DNA of 64,000 bases, from NCBI RefSeq assembly GCF_003369795.1, contig NZ_CP026730.1:1922001-1986000 (forward strand), given 5' to 3'. The position numbers and the translations under genes are program-made. Numbering within the stretch: position 1 is the first letter of the stretch; every line of letters begins with the position of its first letter. The notes under the pieces are model-generated. The model was given only the letters and a program-made list of their open reading frames with translations, ran no database searches and was not told the origin of the DNA. Below, piece by piece: positions 1 through 9,440 of the stretch. The DNA is from Streptomyces sp. CB09001 (GTDB taxonomy: Bacteria > Actinomycetota > Actinomycetes > Streptomycetales > Streptomycetaceae).

Positions 1-142
1 TGAGGAAAACGGTCTTACCGGTTCCGGACGGGCCCAGCATCACGCTGACCTCTCCGGCCGGAAGAGTGAGTGACACGTCCCGCCAGATGCTCTGCTTACC
101 GAAGGACTTGGTCAGACCCTCGACCACTACTTCGATTCCCAT
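1..142 (-). CDS. ABC transporter ATP-binding protein, Mce/MlaF (Mkl) type, 5' part only
   Basis: Only the first 47 codons lie in the window; the gene continues past base 1. The N-terminus reads MGIEVVVEGLTKSFGKQSIW and leads into a Walker A motif LGPSGTGKT at about residues 37-45. This spacing and wording are typical of the ATPase that powers Mce/Mla lipid importers, which in actinobacteria take up sterols or lipids. The start is the ATG at 142, preceded by a near-perfect ribosome binding site (GGAGGTGAT) ending two bases upstream. The family call is quite safe. The substrate and the rest of the operon lie outside the window. Confidence 0.8.
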   Translation of the reverse strand, partial: MGIEVVVEGLTKSFGKQSIWRDVSLTLPAGEVSVMLGPSGTGKTVFL

Positions 143-1435
<1,293 letters not shown>

Positions 1436-1545
1436 GCGTCCGACGGTCCGCGTCCGCCCGGCCGGCATCCCGGCCGGGCGGACGCGGGCCGTGAGCCGCG
1501 CCCGAGAAGACCGGCCTCCCGTCCGAGCCATCCGAGCGGAGTCGC

Positions 1546-3138
1546 ATGAAAGCCACGCCAGCCGCCGCCCCGCGGCCGTCCCGGGCCCGGGCCCGGACCA
1601 CGTCGATCGCCGCCTTCGTGGTGCTCGCCGCCCTGGTCCCGACCACGGCCTCCGCCTCGGGCACCCAGGAGGTCGAGGCCGAACTCCCCTACGTCTGCGC
1701 GCTGCCCTCCGGGCAACTGCCCGCGACGGTGCGGGTCTCGGCGGAGTTCCCGGAACGGGCCGAGGCGGACGAGGCGTTCACGCCCTCCGGCGTCACCACG
1801 ACCGTGGAGCTCCCGGCGGAGGCGGTCGCGGACCTGACCGCGCGCGACGCGGCCGAGGTGCGGGCGGCCACCCGGCTTGCCGTCGGTGTCGCCCAGAACT
1901 CGGCCACGGCCACGGCGACCTGGCGGGGCGGCGCCGAGCCGGTCGCGCTGCCCGGGTCGGGGCCGCTGACCCTGGTGACGCGGGGAGACGTACCCTCGGT
2001 GGCCGGCCGGAGCGACGGCGACCTGACGTTCTCCGCGGGCGCCCTCGCCATCGACCTGGCGCTCGGGGCGGCGGACCCGGCCACCGCGGACCCCGGCTCG
2101 CTGACCGTCGAGTGCACCCTCGCCGAGGACGCGCCGGGCCAGGGGCTGCTGGCCACCGTTCCGGTCCGCGCGGGCGGCGCCGGGGCGAGCGGCTCGCCCT
2201 CCCCGTCCGGATCCGCTTCGGCGTCGGACCCGGCCGGGGACGGGCAGCGGGACACACCGGGGAGCGAGGCGGCGGAACGGCAGTCCGAGCGGTCGCCGGA
2301 GGTGCTGGAGAACACACCGGGCACGGCGGACCGGAACGCACCGCCGTGCCAGTACGACGAGCAGCACCCGCCCACGTCGAGATCGCTCAACGCCTACATC
2401 ACCGGCTACACCAACGTGCGCAAGCAGAAGGCCGCCTCGTACCTGCCGCCGTCCTGCATGCTGATCGAGCAGGGAGACTATCTGCCCGGCCCTCCCGACC
2501 CGGAGTACCTGATCTTCGACATGGTGTCGTTCGGCGACTTCCACTATCAGGAGCGCAAGGAGACACCGCCGTTCCAAAGCAGCTTCCTGTCCTTCGACTT
2601 CACTCCGGTGAAGGCGACCATGGTGCTGGAGCAGAAGGGCCCCGTCAGGATCGACTCGCGCATGAAGATGCGCCTGTCCGACTTCACCACGATCACGGAC
2701 ACCTACGTCCGGGCCCCGTTGGTCCTGCACGTGCTGGACCTCGAGGTCAACGGGACGCCCCTGGACGTCGGTCCGGGGTGCCGGACCGAGACGTCCCTCA
2801 CCTCGAAGGACCCGGATCCCGTGAACCATCCCGGTGACCACCTGGTGCTGTACGGACACGGCGAGCTGATCCCCGGCCAGACGGCCACCGGCTACCTGCT
2901 CCTCAGCGGCGGCGTGCTGTCCGGCGAGGCCACCATCCCCGCCTTCACCGGCTGCGGCACCGACGGCGAGGACCTCGACCGTCTGCTCACCGCCTCCGTG
3001 TCCGGACCCGGCAACCTCATCAAGCAGGTCCAGGGCCAGACGTGCTCGATCGCCAACCCCGTGTACGAGACCCCGAACACCAGCGGCGAGTGCACACAGG
3101 ACCTCCAGCCCTACGTGATCCCCGTCGCCGAGCGCTGA
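1546..3138 (+). CDS. Secreted DUF6801-like protein with long linker and C-terminal domain
   Basis: This is a 530-residue protein. A signal peptide covers about residues 1-37 (ARTTSIAAFVVLAALVPTTASAS). Residues 40-205 form an all-beta domain beginning ELPYVCALPSGQ and ending SLTVECTL, with one cysteine near each end, as in the DUF6801 family. A Ser/Pro/Gly-rich, low-complexity linker follows at about 210-260. The C-terminal domain (about 270-530) carries six or more cysteines and resembles no enzyme I know. The ATG at 1546 is weakly supported by GGAG a few bases upstream. It is probably co-transcribed with its secreted neighbours (110 bp and 42 bp gaps). Confidence 0.75.
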   Translation: MKATPAAAPRPSRARARTTSIAAFVVLAALVPTTASASGTQEVEAELPYVCALPSGQLPATVRVSAEFPERAEADEAFTPSGVTTTVELPAEAVADLTARDAAEVRAATRLAVGVAQNSATATATWRGGAEPVALPGSGPLTLVTRGDVPSVAGRSDGDLTFSAGALAIDLALGAADPATADPGSLTVECTLAEDAPGQGLLATVPVRAGGAGASGSPSPSGSASASDPAGDGQRDTPGSEAAERQSERSPEVLENTPGTADRNAPPCQYDEQHPPTSRSLNAYITGYTNVRKQKAASYLPPSCMLIEQGDYLPGPPDPEYLIFDMVSFGDFHYQERKETPPFQSSFLSFDFTPVKATMVLEQKGPVRIDSRMKMRLSDFTTITDTYVRAPLVLHVLDLEVNGTPLDVGPGCRTETSLTSKDPDPVNHPGDHLVLYGHGELIPGQTATGYLLLSGGVLSGEATIPAFTGCGTDGEDLDRLLTASVSGPGNLIKQVQGQTCSIANPVYETPNTSGECTQDLQPYVIPVAER

Positions 3139-3180
3139 CTCGGCTCCTCCTCTCCCACCTCCACGGAAGGCCACCACCAT

Positions 3181-4120
3181 GCGCCCGATCTCCACCCGCA
3201 CCCGGCTCGCCACCGTGTCCGCGCTGACCGCGCTCGGCGCCTTCGCCTCGCTGGGCACGGCGACCGCCGCCGACCCCGCGCTGAACGGCGAGTGGGCCCC
3301 CTTCACCCGATGCCCCGTGGACGCCCCGGCGATGCTGAACGCCGACGGCTTCGAGAAGACCCCGCAGTGCGTGGTGTCCACCTCGGCGAGCGGGTCCATC
3401 AAGCTGGGCGACACCACCGTGACGACCGGCAGGACCAACCTGCAGATGGGCGTCGTCCAGAACGCGGACGGCACCAGCAGTGTGGTCGCCCCCGCCTCCG
3501 GCGCGCTGGTCGCCGAGCCCGCCACCGTGCCCGGCGGACTGCTCGGCCTGATGTGCCCGAGCGACATATTCATCATCACGGGCATCTGCGAGTCGCTGGA
3601 GAACTCCAGCCTCAACAAGATCACCGCGACCATGGAGTCGGCCGGCGCGCCCTACGCCTTCGACCAGACCGCGGGCGTCCTCACCGACCTGCCCATCGTC
3701 GCCCTGCCGGTCCGCATCCACCTGGAGAACCCGCTGCTCGGCGACAACTGCTACATCGGGACGGCCGCCAACCCGATCGTGCTGCGCCCGGAGAACCGCA
3801 ACTACCCCGAGTTCGGCATGACCTTCTTCCAGGGTGACGGCACCGTGGACGCGGCCGGCGAGATGAGCCGGATCAACCTCACCGGCGCCACCCAGAACGA
3901 CGGCACCTTCGCGGTGCCCGGCGCCACCGGCTGCGGCCTGAACATCGGCCTGATCAACGCCGCGGTGAACGCGAAGACCGGACTGCCCTCCGCCGCCGGG
4001 AACAACAGTGTCACCCTGAACGACACCCGGACCCACCTCACCGGGCTCAACGCACCCGGGACCGTCGTCCCCGACGCCGGCAAGGTCCTCTCCGAGAACT
4101 GGCACTCCGCCGCCAAGTAG
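3181..4120 (+). CDS. Secreted protein of unknown function (about 313 aa)
   Basis: The ATG is at about 3179-3181, preceded by GGAAGG. A Sec signal peptide spans residues 1-30 (LATVSALTALGAFASLGTATAA). The mature protein starts DPALNGEWAPFTRCPVD and contains cysteines in RCPVD, QCVVS, MCPSD, GICES, DNCYIG and GCGLN, suggesting disulfide-stabilised beta structure. No catalytic motif is visible. It lies 40 bp after the DUF6801-like gene and just before a regulator gene, so it probably closes a three-gene secreted-protein operon. Function is unknown; association with the lipid-import locus is by position only. Confidence 0.75.
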
Positions 4121-4132
4121 CCCTCGGGGAAC

Positions 4133-4166
4133 CACGGTTGACGACGTACACAACCGTGACACGATT
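4133..4166 (+). promoter_or_regulatory. Promoter with perfect inverted repeat over the -35, upstream of PucR-type regulator
   Basis: The -35 TTGACG lies at 4138-4143 and a plausible -10 (ACGATT) at 4161-4166, 17 bp apart. An 8-bp perfect inverted repeat, CACGGTTG (4133-4140) and CAACCGTG (4151-4158), straddles the -35. This is the arrangement expected of a repressor operator, possibly autoregulation by the downstream regulator. The 10-bp loop and lack of a T-tract argue against a terminator for the preceding gene. Confidence 0.5.
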
Positions 4167-4318
4167 CCTCCCCAAGAGATGTACAACACAACAAAGTTGA
4201 TTTACCGTCTGCTTGCCAGACCGGTGAACGCCCAGTGGACCGGTCCAGGCTCCGCCCGCCGAGGGCGGGGCCCGGCCGGCCCACCCCCACCGGACATGTC
4301 GACGGCAAGGGATCACTC

Positions 4319-5530
4319 ATGCCCTCAATCGCGCGTCCTTCGGTGCTCGGTGAACCGCTCGACCCCCTCCCCAAGAAGTTCGCGGCCTTCATGCGTCCGC
4401 TGCTCCCGGGGCTGCTGAACGAGATACGCACCGAGGTCACCCGCAGCTATCCGGTGTACGGCAGGCTGCTCAACGGCCCGGACGGGGACGCGATCCGCCA
4501 GGGCGTCGAACAGGCGCTGACCGCCTTCGTGGACCGGGTGGCCGACCCCTCCAGCAGTTCGGAGCTGCGGGACGAACTGCTGCGCAGATTCGGCCGGGTG
4601 GAGGCCTACGAGGGCCGCGACCTGGAGGTCCTGCAGGGGGCCTACCGGCTCGGCGCCCGCATCGCACTGCGCCGGGCCAAGACCCTGGGCCGGCAGTACA
4701 GCCTCTCGCCCTCTCTGATCCTCGCCTTCGCCGACGCCCTCTTCGCCTACGTCGAGGAGCTGGAGTCGATCACCCGCGAGGGGTACGCGGAGGTCCGGGA
4801 GCGGGCCGCCTCCGAGGAGTCCGCGTTACGAAGACAGTTACTGCACTTCCTGCTGGCCGCCTCCCCACTGCCCCGGACGGCCGTCTCCGAACTGTGCAAG
4901 GCCGCCGCCTGGGAGCTGCCCCGGTCCTGCTTCCTGGTCGCCCTGCAGTCTCCGGCGCCGGAGCACATCCAGGCGGGACTCGACCGGGACGTCCTCGCCG
5001 ATCTGGACATACCGCAGCCGCACCTGCTGGTGCCCGGCGACCTCACGCCGGCCCGCCTCGACATGCTGCGCACCGCACTGGCCGGCACCCGCGCCGCGCT
5101 GGGCCTGACCGTACCGATCACCCAGGCCGCCGACTCCGTCCGCTGGGCCCGCCGGGTGCTGCAGCTCGTTGACGACGATGTCATACCCGACGCCCCGCTG
5201 ATCCGCTGCGAGGATCACCTGACGACCCTGTGGCTGCTGTCCGACTCCGCCCTGGTCGACCGGGTCGCGGCCCGTGAACTGGCCCCGCTCGACGAGCTGC
5301 CGGCCAAGCGCCGCGACCGGCTGGTGGAGACCCTGCGCGTGCACGTCTCCACCCGGGCGCCCGCGGAGCAGGTCGGCGAGATGCTGGGCGTGCACGCGCA
5401 GACCGTCCGCTACCGCCTGCGGACGCTGGACGCCTACCTGGGCGACCGGCTCGCCGACCCCGACCACCGCTTCGCCATCGAGGTGGCCCTCCGCTCGCTG
5501 CACCTGCGGGGCCACGACGACCCGGAGTGA
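4319..5530 (+). CDS. PucR/CdaR-type helix-turn-helix regulator
   Basis: The product has 403 residues. The C-terminal 60 residues carry the PucR-family HTH: TLRVHVSTRAPAEQVGEMLG followed by VHAQTVRYRLRTLDAYLGDRL. The upstream part is helical and resembles the CdaR/PucR GGDEF-like sensory half. There is no transmembrane segment. The ATG at 4319 has AAGGGA 7 bp upstream; an in-frame upstream extension to 4235 lacks a ribosome site. It sits 3' of three secreted-protein genes and likely controls them or the lipid transporter. Its own promoter carries an inverted repeat. Confidence 0.8.
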   Translation: MPSIARPSVLGEPLDPLPKKFAAFMRPLLPGLLNEIRTEVTRSYPVYGRLLNGPDGDAIRQGVEQALTAFVDRVADPSSSSELRDELLRRFGRVEAYEGRDLEVLQGAYRLGARIALRRAKTLGRQYSLSPSLILAFADALFAYVEELESITREGYAEVRERAASEESALRRQLLHFLLAASPLPRTAVSELCKAAAWELPRSCFLVALQSPAPEHIQAGLDRDVLADLDIPQPHLLVPGDLTPARLDMLRTALAGTRAALGLTVPITQAADSVRWARRVLQLVDDDVIPDAPLIRCEDHLTTLWLLSDSALVDRVAARELAPLDELPAKRRDRLVETLRVHVSTRAPAEQVGEMLGVHAQTVRYRLRTLDAYLGDRLADPDHRFAIEVALRSLHLRGHDDPE

Positions 5531-5569
5531 CGGCCGGGGCCGGCGCGCGTGTCCGTACCGGCGGGCCGC

Positions 5570-6538
5570 TCAGTACGCCACGGGCCAGCCGCTGCTCCAG
5601 TCCAGGAGGTTGATGCCGAGCTTGGGCGTGCCGTTGTCGTTGCCGTCGTAGTAGTGGTAGACGATCAGGTCGCCGTCCACGTCGTTCATGATCGACTGAC
5701 CGCCGGGGCCGATGACGCTGCCGTGCGACTCGAGCACCGGCGTCCCGCCGTTGTCCATCATCGAGACGCCGTTGCGGTCGCGGTAGGGCCCGGTGACGCT
5801 GGTCGCCCGGCCGACCTTGACCTTGTAGGTGGAGCTGGTGCCGTCGCAGCAGACGTCGTACGAGGCGAAGAGGTAGTAGTACCCGTTCCGCTTGACGACG
5901 TACGGGGCCTCGACGGCCTTGGTGCCCGTCGGGCGGGAGGCGAGGGAGCGGCGGGCGGTGTCGGAGGCGAGCTGCCTGCCGGTGGCCGGGTCGATGCGGA
6001 CCATCTTGATGCCGGTCCACCAACTGCCGAAGGACAGCCACCACGTGCCGTCGTCGTCGACGAAGAGGTTCGGGTCGATGGCGTTGTAGTCGCTGGCGGA
6101 GTTCGAGGTGTAGACGACGCCCCGGTCGCTCCAGCTGCCCGGCGCCCCGGTGGTGGAGACCGCGAGCCCGATGGCCGAGGTGTTCACGCCGAAGGACGAG
6201 ACGGAGTAGTACATCAGGTACCTGCCGCCGTGGTACGAGATGTCGGGCGCCCAGGCCTCGGGGACGTCGGAGTACTGCGACCACCAGCCGGGCCGGGAGC
6301 CGAAGGCGTCGGCCCCGGCGGAGAAGGCGGTGCGGTCCGAGGAGGCCTTGCTGCTGATGCCGCCGCCGGTGGCGTAGAGCCGGTACTGCCCGGACGAGGT
6401 GCGGATCATCGTCGGGTCGTGCGTGACGACGGAGCCGGTGACCGTGCCGGGACCGGGATAGGCCGACGCCGTGGAGGGGACGAGGGCGAGCAGGGCGGCG
6501 GTGGGGAGAGCGAGGAGTGCGGCTCGTCTGCGACGCAT
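5570..6538 (-). CDS. Secreted endo-1,5-alpha-L-arabinanase, GH43
   Basis: This 322-residue extracellular enzyme should cleave internal alpha-1,5 bonds in arabinan. A signal peptide spans residues 1-26 (ALLALPTAALLALVPSTASA-Y). The three carboxylates of the GH43 five-blade propeller are visible: Asp in THDPTMI (about residue 41, general base), Asp in YNAIDPNLF and Glu in AVEAPYVV (general acid). Length fits single-domain arabinanases and no carbohydrate-binding module is attached. It is transcribed alone from a promoter that shares its -35, spacer core and downstream box with the arabinose ABC operon at 13.8-17.0 kb. Confidence 0.88.
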   Translation of the reverse strand: MRRRRAALLALPTAALLALVPSTASAYPGPGTVTGSVVTHDPTMIRTSSGQYRLYATGGGISSKASSDRTAFSAGADAFGSRPGWWSQYSDVPEAWAPDISYHGGRYLMYYSVSSFGVNTSAIGLAVSTTGAPGSWSDRGVVYTSNSASDYNAIDPNLFVDDDGTWWLSFGSWWTGIKMVRIDPATGRQLASDTARRSLASRPTGTKAVEAPYVVKRNGYYYLFASYDVCCDGTSSTYKVKVGRATSVTGPYRDRNGVSMMDNGGTPVLESHGSVIGPGGQSIMNDVDGDLIVYHYYDGNDNGTPKLGINLLDWSSGWPVAY

Positions 6539-6554
6539 GGGGGGCTCCTCTTGC

Positions 6555-6570
6555 GTTCGGAATCTCGAAC
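6555..6570 (-). promoter_or_regulatory. GTTCG-N6-CGAAC operator, arabinanase leader
   Basis: A perfect 16-bp inverted repeat GTTCG-GAATCT-CGAAC lies about 30-45 bases downstream of the predicted transcription start of the arabinanase gene. Near-identical boxes occur before the sugar ABC operon (16998-17013) and before the IclR gene (23334-23349). Size and symmetry fit an IclR-family operator, and the IclR regulator at 22519-23292 is the obvious candidate. Confidence 0.6.
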
Positions 6571-6604
6571 AACATTCGTGATGTCGGACGTGGCGCAGTG
6601 ACGG

Positions 6605-6633
6605 AACCTAGGGTCGAACCGCTTGCGCGTCAA
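6605..6633 (-). promoter_or_regulatory. Promoter of arabinanase gene with embedded LacI-like core
   Basis: Read on the minus strand: -35 TTGACG (6633-6628), 17-bp spacer, -10 TAGGTT (6610-6605). The spacer starts CGCAAGCGGTT. The same TTGACG-YGCAAGCG-STT arrangement recurs in the ABC operon promoter at 17017-17045. The GCAAGCGGTT/GCAAGCGCTT core resembles LacI-family operators, so a second regulator may act here. Confidence 0.6.
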
Positions 6634-6792
6634 CGTCCCTGGCGAAAGCGGCGGTTGATGTCCGGAAAACACCGGGTGCCGAAAGTGGCCGGCGCGTGAA
6701 TTCGAACCGTGCAGTCACCCGAGCCGCGCCCCCGCACGCCCCTCCCCCGCCACCATGGCCTCCCATGTCACCGTCCTGAGGGGGAGCCGGAC

Positions 6793-7289
6793 GTGAGTCT
6801 GTCCTGGGGGTCCTTGGCCGCCGTCCTGGGTCTGGCCGTGCCCGTCGCGGCCGCGCTGTGGGAGTTCGTGCTGGCGGGTCGCAAACGGCTCGGCTACCGC
6901 GTCCAGCTGGACACCACGATCCGGGACTCGGCCGCCTCGGGGCCCGACACCACGGTGCTGCAGCGCATGCAGTGGGACGGTACGAACCTGCGCGACCCTC
7001 GGTCGTCCTGCTGCGGATCGAGAACGCCGGCTGGAGCCCCGTCGTCGCCGCCGACTACGTCGCTCCGGCCAGCGACCCCGTGGGCATACGCATCGCCTTC
7101 CCCGGCCGCCGCGTCGTCGGCATGACCGTCACCGAGCGCAGCCCCCAGGTGCCGCCCACCTTCTTCGTGCCGGGGGCCGAGGGGTTCGAGACCACGGGCC
7201 GGGTCGTCAAGCTGCCGAAGGTGATCCTCAACCGCCGGGCGCACTACAAGGTCCTGGCGGTGCTGGACCGCGAGGAGGGCTTCACCTGA
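6793..7289 (+). pseudogene. Frameshifted and 3'-truncated membrane-anchored hypothetical gene
   Basis: Translation starts at GTG 6793 (MSLSWGSLAAVLGLAVPVAAALWEF), with one N-terminal membrane helix followed by a cytoplasmic part. The frame is lost at the CCC run 6996-6998. Adding one base restores NLRDPSVVLLRIENAGWSPV and a sensible protein through KVILNRRAHYKVLAVLDREEG. The restored frame then ends abruptly (FT, stop) at 7289, exactly where the tnpB element begins, so the original C-terminus is missing. Nothing resembling the lost part was found beyond the right end of the element. Two independent lesions point to a dead gene, although the single-base shift could be a sequencing error. Confidence 0.65.
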
Positions 7290-7373
7290 TCCTTGCGAGG
7301 AGACTCCCGCGTTCACTCCGGGGAGGAATCGCATCCGAGTATGGCGACGCGGAGCGTCGCCGAAGCCCGGATA

Positions 7374-7394
7374 CGGGCGCGGAGCGCCCGTTTT
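7374..7394 (+). terminator. Short hairpin plus TTTT in the element's left region
   Basis: CGGGCGC, loop GGA, GCGCCCG, then TTTT. A very similar GGA-loop hairpin (arms GGCGACGC and GCGTCGCC) lies just before it at 7343-7361. They may insulate tnpB from upstream transcription or form part of the left-end structure recognised for transposition. Confidence 0.4.
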
Positions 7395-7557
7395 GCTACC
7401 AGCATGACCCAAGGCGAAGCGAACACGTGTGCCTGTGATCGCTGGTCGGAGTGGCGGTTGTGGGTTCGTCGGGTGTGTGTGCGGCTGTCGTACGTATGGT
7501 CCTTCGCAGGGTTCGGGACGGCACGGTGTCCTGGCCGCGGCCGTGAAGGGGGGCGAG

Positions 7558-8772
7558 ATGGCGCAGGTGGGGGCGGAGGGCGGTCGTGCCCGGTACACGT
7601 ACCGGTTGCGGGTGTCGTCCACGGCTCGTGCCCGTCTGGCGTCGGAGTGGGGCCGCTGCCGCTGGCTGTGGAACGAGTGCGTCGCCAAGTCCAGGGCCGT
7701 GCATCTGCACAACAGGGCGAGTGGCGAGAGGGTCACGTGCGGTCCGGCGCAGCTGGACCGGATGCTGACCGAGGCCCGTTCCCGTACGCCGTGGCTGCGG
7801 GAGGGCTCCTGCGTTCCCCAGCAGCAGATCATCCGTGACTTCGGTCGCTCCCGCGCCAAGGCCCAGCAAGACATGACAGCGAGCCTGCCCGCGGCGCGCC
7901 GAGCCGGGATGCCGACATGGAAGACCCGGCGTGAGTCACCGGCGACCCTGAACTACACCCGGCGCGGGTTCCGGCTGAAGGACGGCCGACTGCACCTGGC
8001 GGGCGGAATCGTCCTGCACGTGGTGTGGTCGCGGGAGCTGCCCGACGAGCCGTCCTCCGTACGCGTCTATCAGGACAGCCTCGGACACTGGTACGCCTCT
8101 TTCGTTGTCCCCGCCCAGGTCCAGCCTCTGCCGAAGACCGGCCGTGTCCTGGGTGTCGACTGGGGTGTGAAGGAGACGGCGACCACCACGTCCGACGCGC
8201 ACGACCTGCCGCACCCCGTACACGGCGGGAAGTCAAAGGAGAAGCTCACCCGGTACGACCGGATGATGGCCCGTCGCAGGCCGAAGAAGGGGACGCCCGG
8301 ATCGAGGGGCTACCGTGCGGCGAGGAGGCTGCGGGCGAAGGCGTACAAGAAAGTCGCCCGGCAGCGTGCGGACACCGGCCGCAAGTGGGCCAAGAAGGTC
8401 GTCCGCGACCACGATGCCGTAGCGGTGGAGGACTTCCGGCCGAAGTTCCTGGCTCGGTCGACGATGGCCCGCAAGGCCGCGGACGCCGCCATCGGCGCCA
8501 CCAAGGACGCTCTGATCGAGATGGGACGCAAGCACGGGCGGGACATCCGCCTGGTCCACCCCGCGTACACCACGATGGACTGCGCGCAGTGCGGAGCGAG
8601 AGCCAAGCACACACTGCCGCTGGGTGAACGCACCCACACCTGCACCGCCTGCGGAACCACAGCCCCACGGGACAAGAACTCCGCACGCGTCATGCTCGTC
8701 CGGGCTGGTCTCAACCCGGCTGGCGCCGATGGCGGAGGACCTCCTGGAGCGCCGCTCCAGGAGGCAGCCTGA
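7558..8772 (+). CDS. tnpB: TnpB-type RNA-guided endonuclease of IS1341-type element
   Basis: The product has 404 residues. The split RuvC nuclease looks intact: Asp in LGVDWGVKETATT (RuvC-I), Glu in AVAVEDFRPKF (RuvC-II) and Asp in APRDKNSARVML (RuvC-III). A four-cysteine zinc ribbon (CAQC and CTAC) lies between II and III. The N-terminal OrfB-type helix-turn-helix is visible (RLASEWGRCRWLWNECV). The ATG at 7558 has GGGGGGCGAG upstream. The frame is open further upstream but without a ribosome site. All catalytic residues being present implies a working nuclease. The tail (GGGPPGAPLQEAA) is low complexity, as the coding end overlaps the guide-RNA region. Confidence 0.85.
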   Translation: MAQVGAEGGRARYTYRLRVSSTARARLASEWGRCRWLWNECVAKSRAVHLHNRASGERVTCGPAQLDRMLTEARSRTPWLREGSCVPQQQIIRDFGRSRAKAQQDMTASLPAARRAGMPTWKTRRESPATLNYTRRGFRLKDGRLHLAGGIVLHVVWSRELPDEPSSVRVYQDSLGHWYASFVVPAQVQPLPKTGRVLGVDWGVKETATTTSDAHDLPHPVHGGKSKEKLTRYDRMMARRRPKKGTPGSRGYRAARRLRAKAYKKVARQRADTGRKWAKKVVRDHDAVAVEDFRPKFLARSTMARKAADAAIGATKDALIEMGRKHGRDIRLVHPAYTTMDCAQCGARAKHTLPLGERTHTCTACGTTAPRDKNSARVMLVRAGLNPAGADGGGPPGAPLQEAA

Positions 8773-8830
8773 GCCAGGAATCCCCTCCCCCATCAGGGAG
8801 GGGAGGATTCAAACCGGCCGATTCCCACCA
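8690..8830 (+). ncRNA. Predicted omega RNA (reRNA) at the 3' end of tnpB
   Basis: In this family the guide RNA is transcribed from the 3' end of tnpB through the right end into flanking DNA, and the flank supplies the guide. Here the last structural element is a hairpin with arms GAATCCCCTCCC (8778-8789) and GGGAGG-GGA-GGATTC (8796-8810), a 3-base bulge and a 6-base loop. The guide would start right after GGATTCAA, near ACCGGCCGATTCCCACC (from about 8813). Start and end are approximate and inferred from family knowledge. Confidence 0.45.
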
Positions 8831-8884
8831 CCCGGGCCAGCCGGGGCCGAGGTCCGGCGGGCTCTCCGCCGCCCGGGCCACGGC

Positions 8885-9343
8885 CTACGGGTTCTCCCAC
8901 GCAGCCGGTTCCGCCGCCAGCTCCCGCACCGGGCCCGGCAGCGCGTCCGCCGCGAGGTCCGCGATCGTCACGCCCTCCAGGATCCTGCGCACGTTGGCGC
9001 GCAGCGCCACCCACAGCGGCAGCAGGGGCCCCGCCGTGCCCGTGTACACCAGCTCCGTCGGCCGCTCCCCGCGCACCGAGACGATCGGGCCGTCCACCGC
9101 CCGGATCACGTCCGCCACGGTGATCTCCGACGCCCCGCGCGCCAGCCGGTACCCGCCGCCTCCGCCGCGCCGGCTCTCCACGACGCCGCCGCGCCTGAGG
9201 TCCCCGAGGATCCCCTCCAGAAACTTGTGCGGAATGTCCTGGACGGCGGCCACGTCCTCCGCCTTGACCGGGCAACCGTCCTGCCGGACGGCCAGTTCCA
9301 GTACCGCCCGTACCGCGTAGTCCGCACGCGCCGAGATCCTCAT
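8885..9343 (-). CDS. Rrf2-family transcriptional regulator, without Fe-S cysteines
   Basis: The product has 152 residues beginning MRISARADYAVRAVLELAV, the typical Rrf2 winged-helix start, followed by the recognition-helix region IPHKFLEGILGDLRRGGVVESRRG and the GGYRLAR wing. The three-cysteine cluster used by IscR and NsrR to bind iron-sulfur is absent; the only cysteine is in QDGCPVK. It should therefore be a cluster-free Rrf2 protein sensing something else. Another ATG at 9352 would add MVG; neither start has a strong ribosome site. It is divergent from the GH35-like gene, with about 100 bp between them. Confidence 0.8.
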   Translation of the reverse strand: MRISARADYAVRAVLELAVRQDGCPVKAEDVAAVQDIPHKFLEGILGDLRRGGVVESRRGGGGGYRLARGASEITVADVIRAVDGPIVSVRGERPTELVYTGTAGPLLPLWVALRANVRRILEGVTIADLAADALPGPVRELAAEPAAWENP

Positions 9344-9440
9344 GCCGACCATTGTGGCGTCCGCTGGGACAATGGCCCGGCACAGGCGGTCCCGCGCAGG
9401 CGGCGGGACCGGAGACACGCGCGCTACAGGAGAGGCTCCC

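Larger units (their letters stand above)
7290..8812 (+). mobile_element. IS1341-type (IS200/IS605 superfamily) tnpB-only element
   Basis: The element contains one gene, tnpB, and no tnpA. The left boundary is placed where the disrupted gene loses homology, near GGCTTCACCTGATCC. The right boundary is the end of the hairpin that closes with GGATTCAA at about 8803-8812, a classic right-end signature for this group. Two short hairpins with GGA loops at 7343-7361 and 7374-7390 lie in the left part. There are no terminal inverted repeats or target duplication, as expected. Exact ends are uncertain by roughly 10-20 bases, especially on the left. Confidence 0.65.

Noticed and set aside
7343..7390. 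Attenuator or riboswitch upstream of tnpB
   Set aside because: The two GGA-loop hairpins lie about 170 bp before the start within the mobile element's left end and match no known riboswitch layout.
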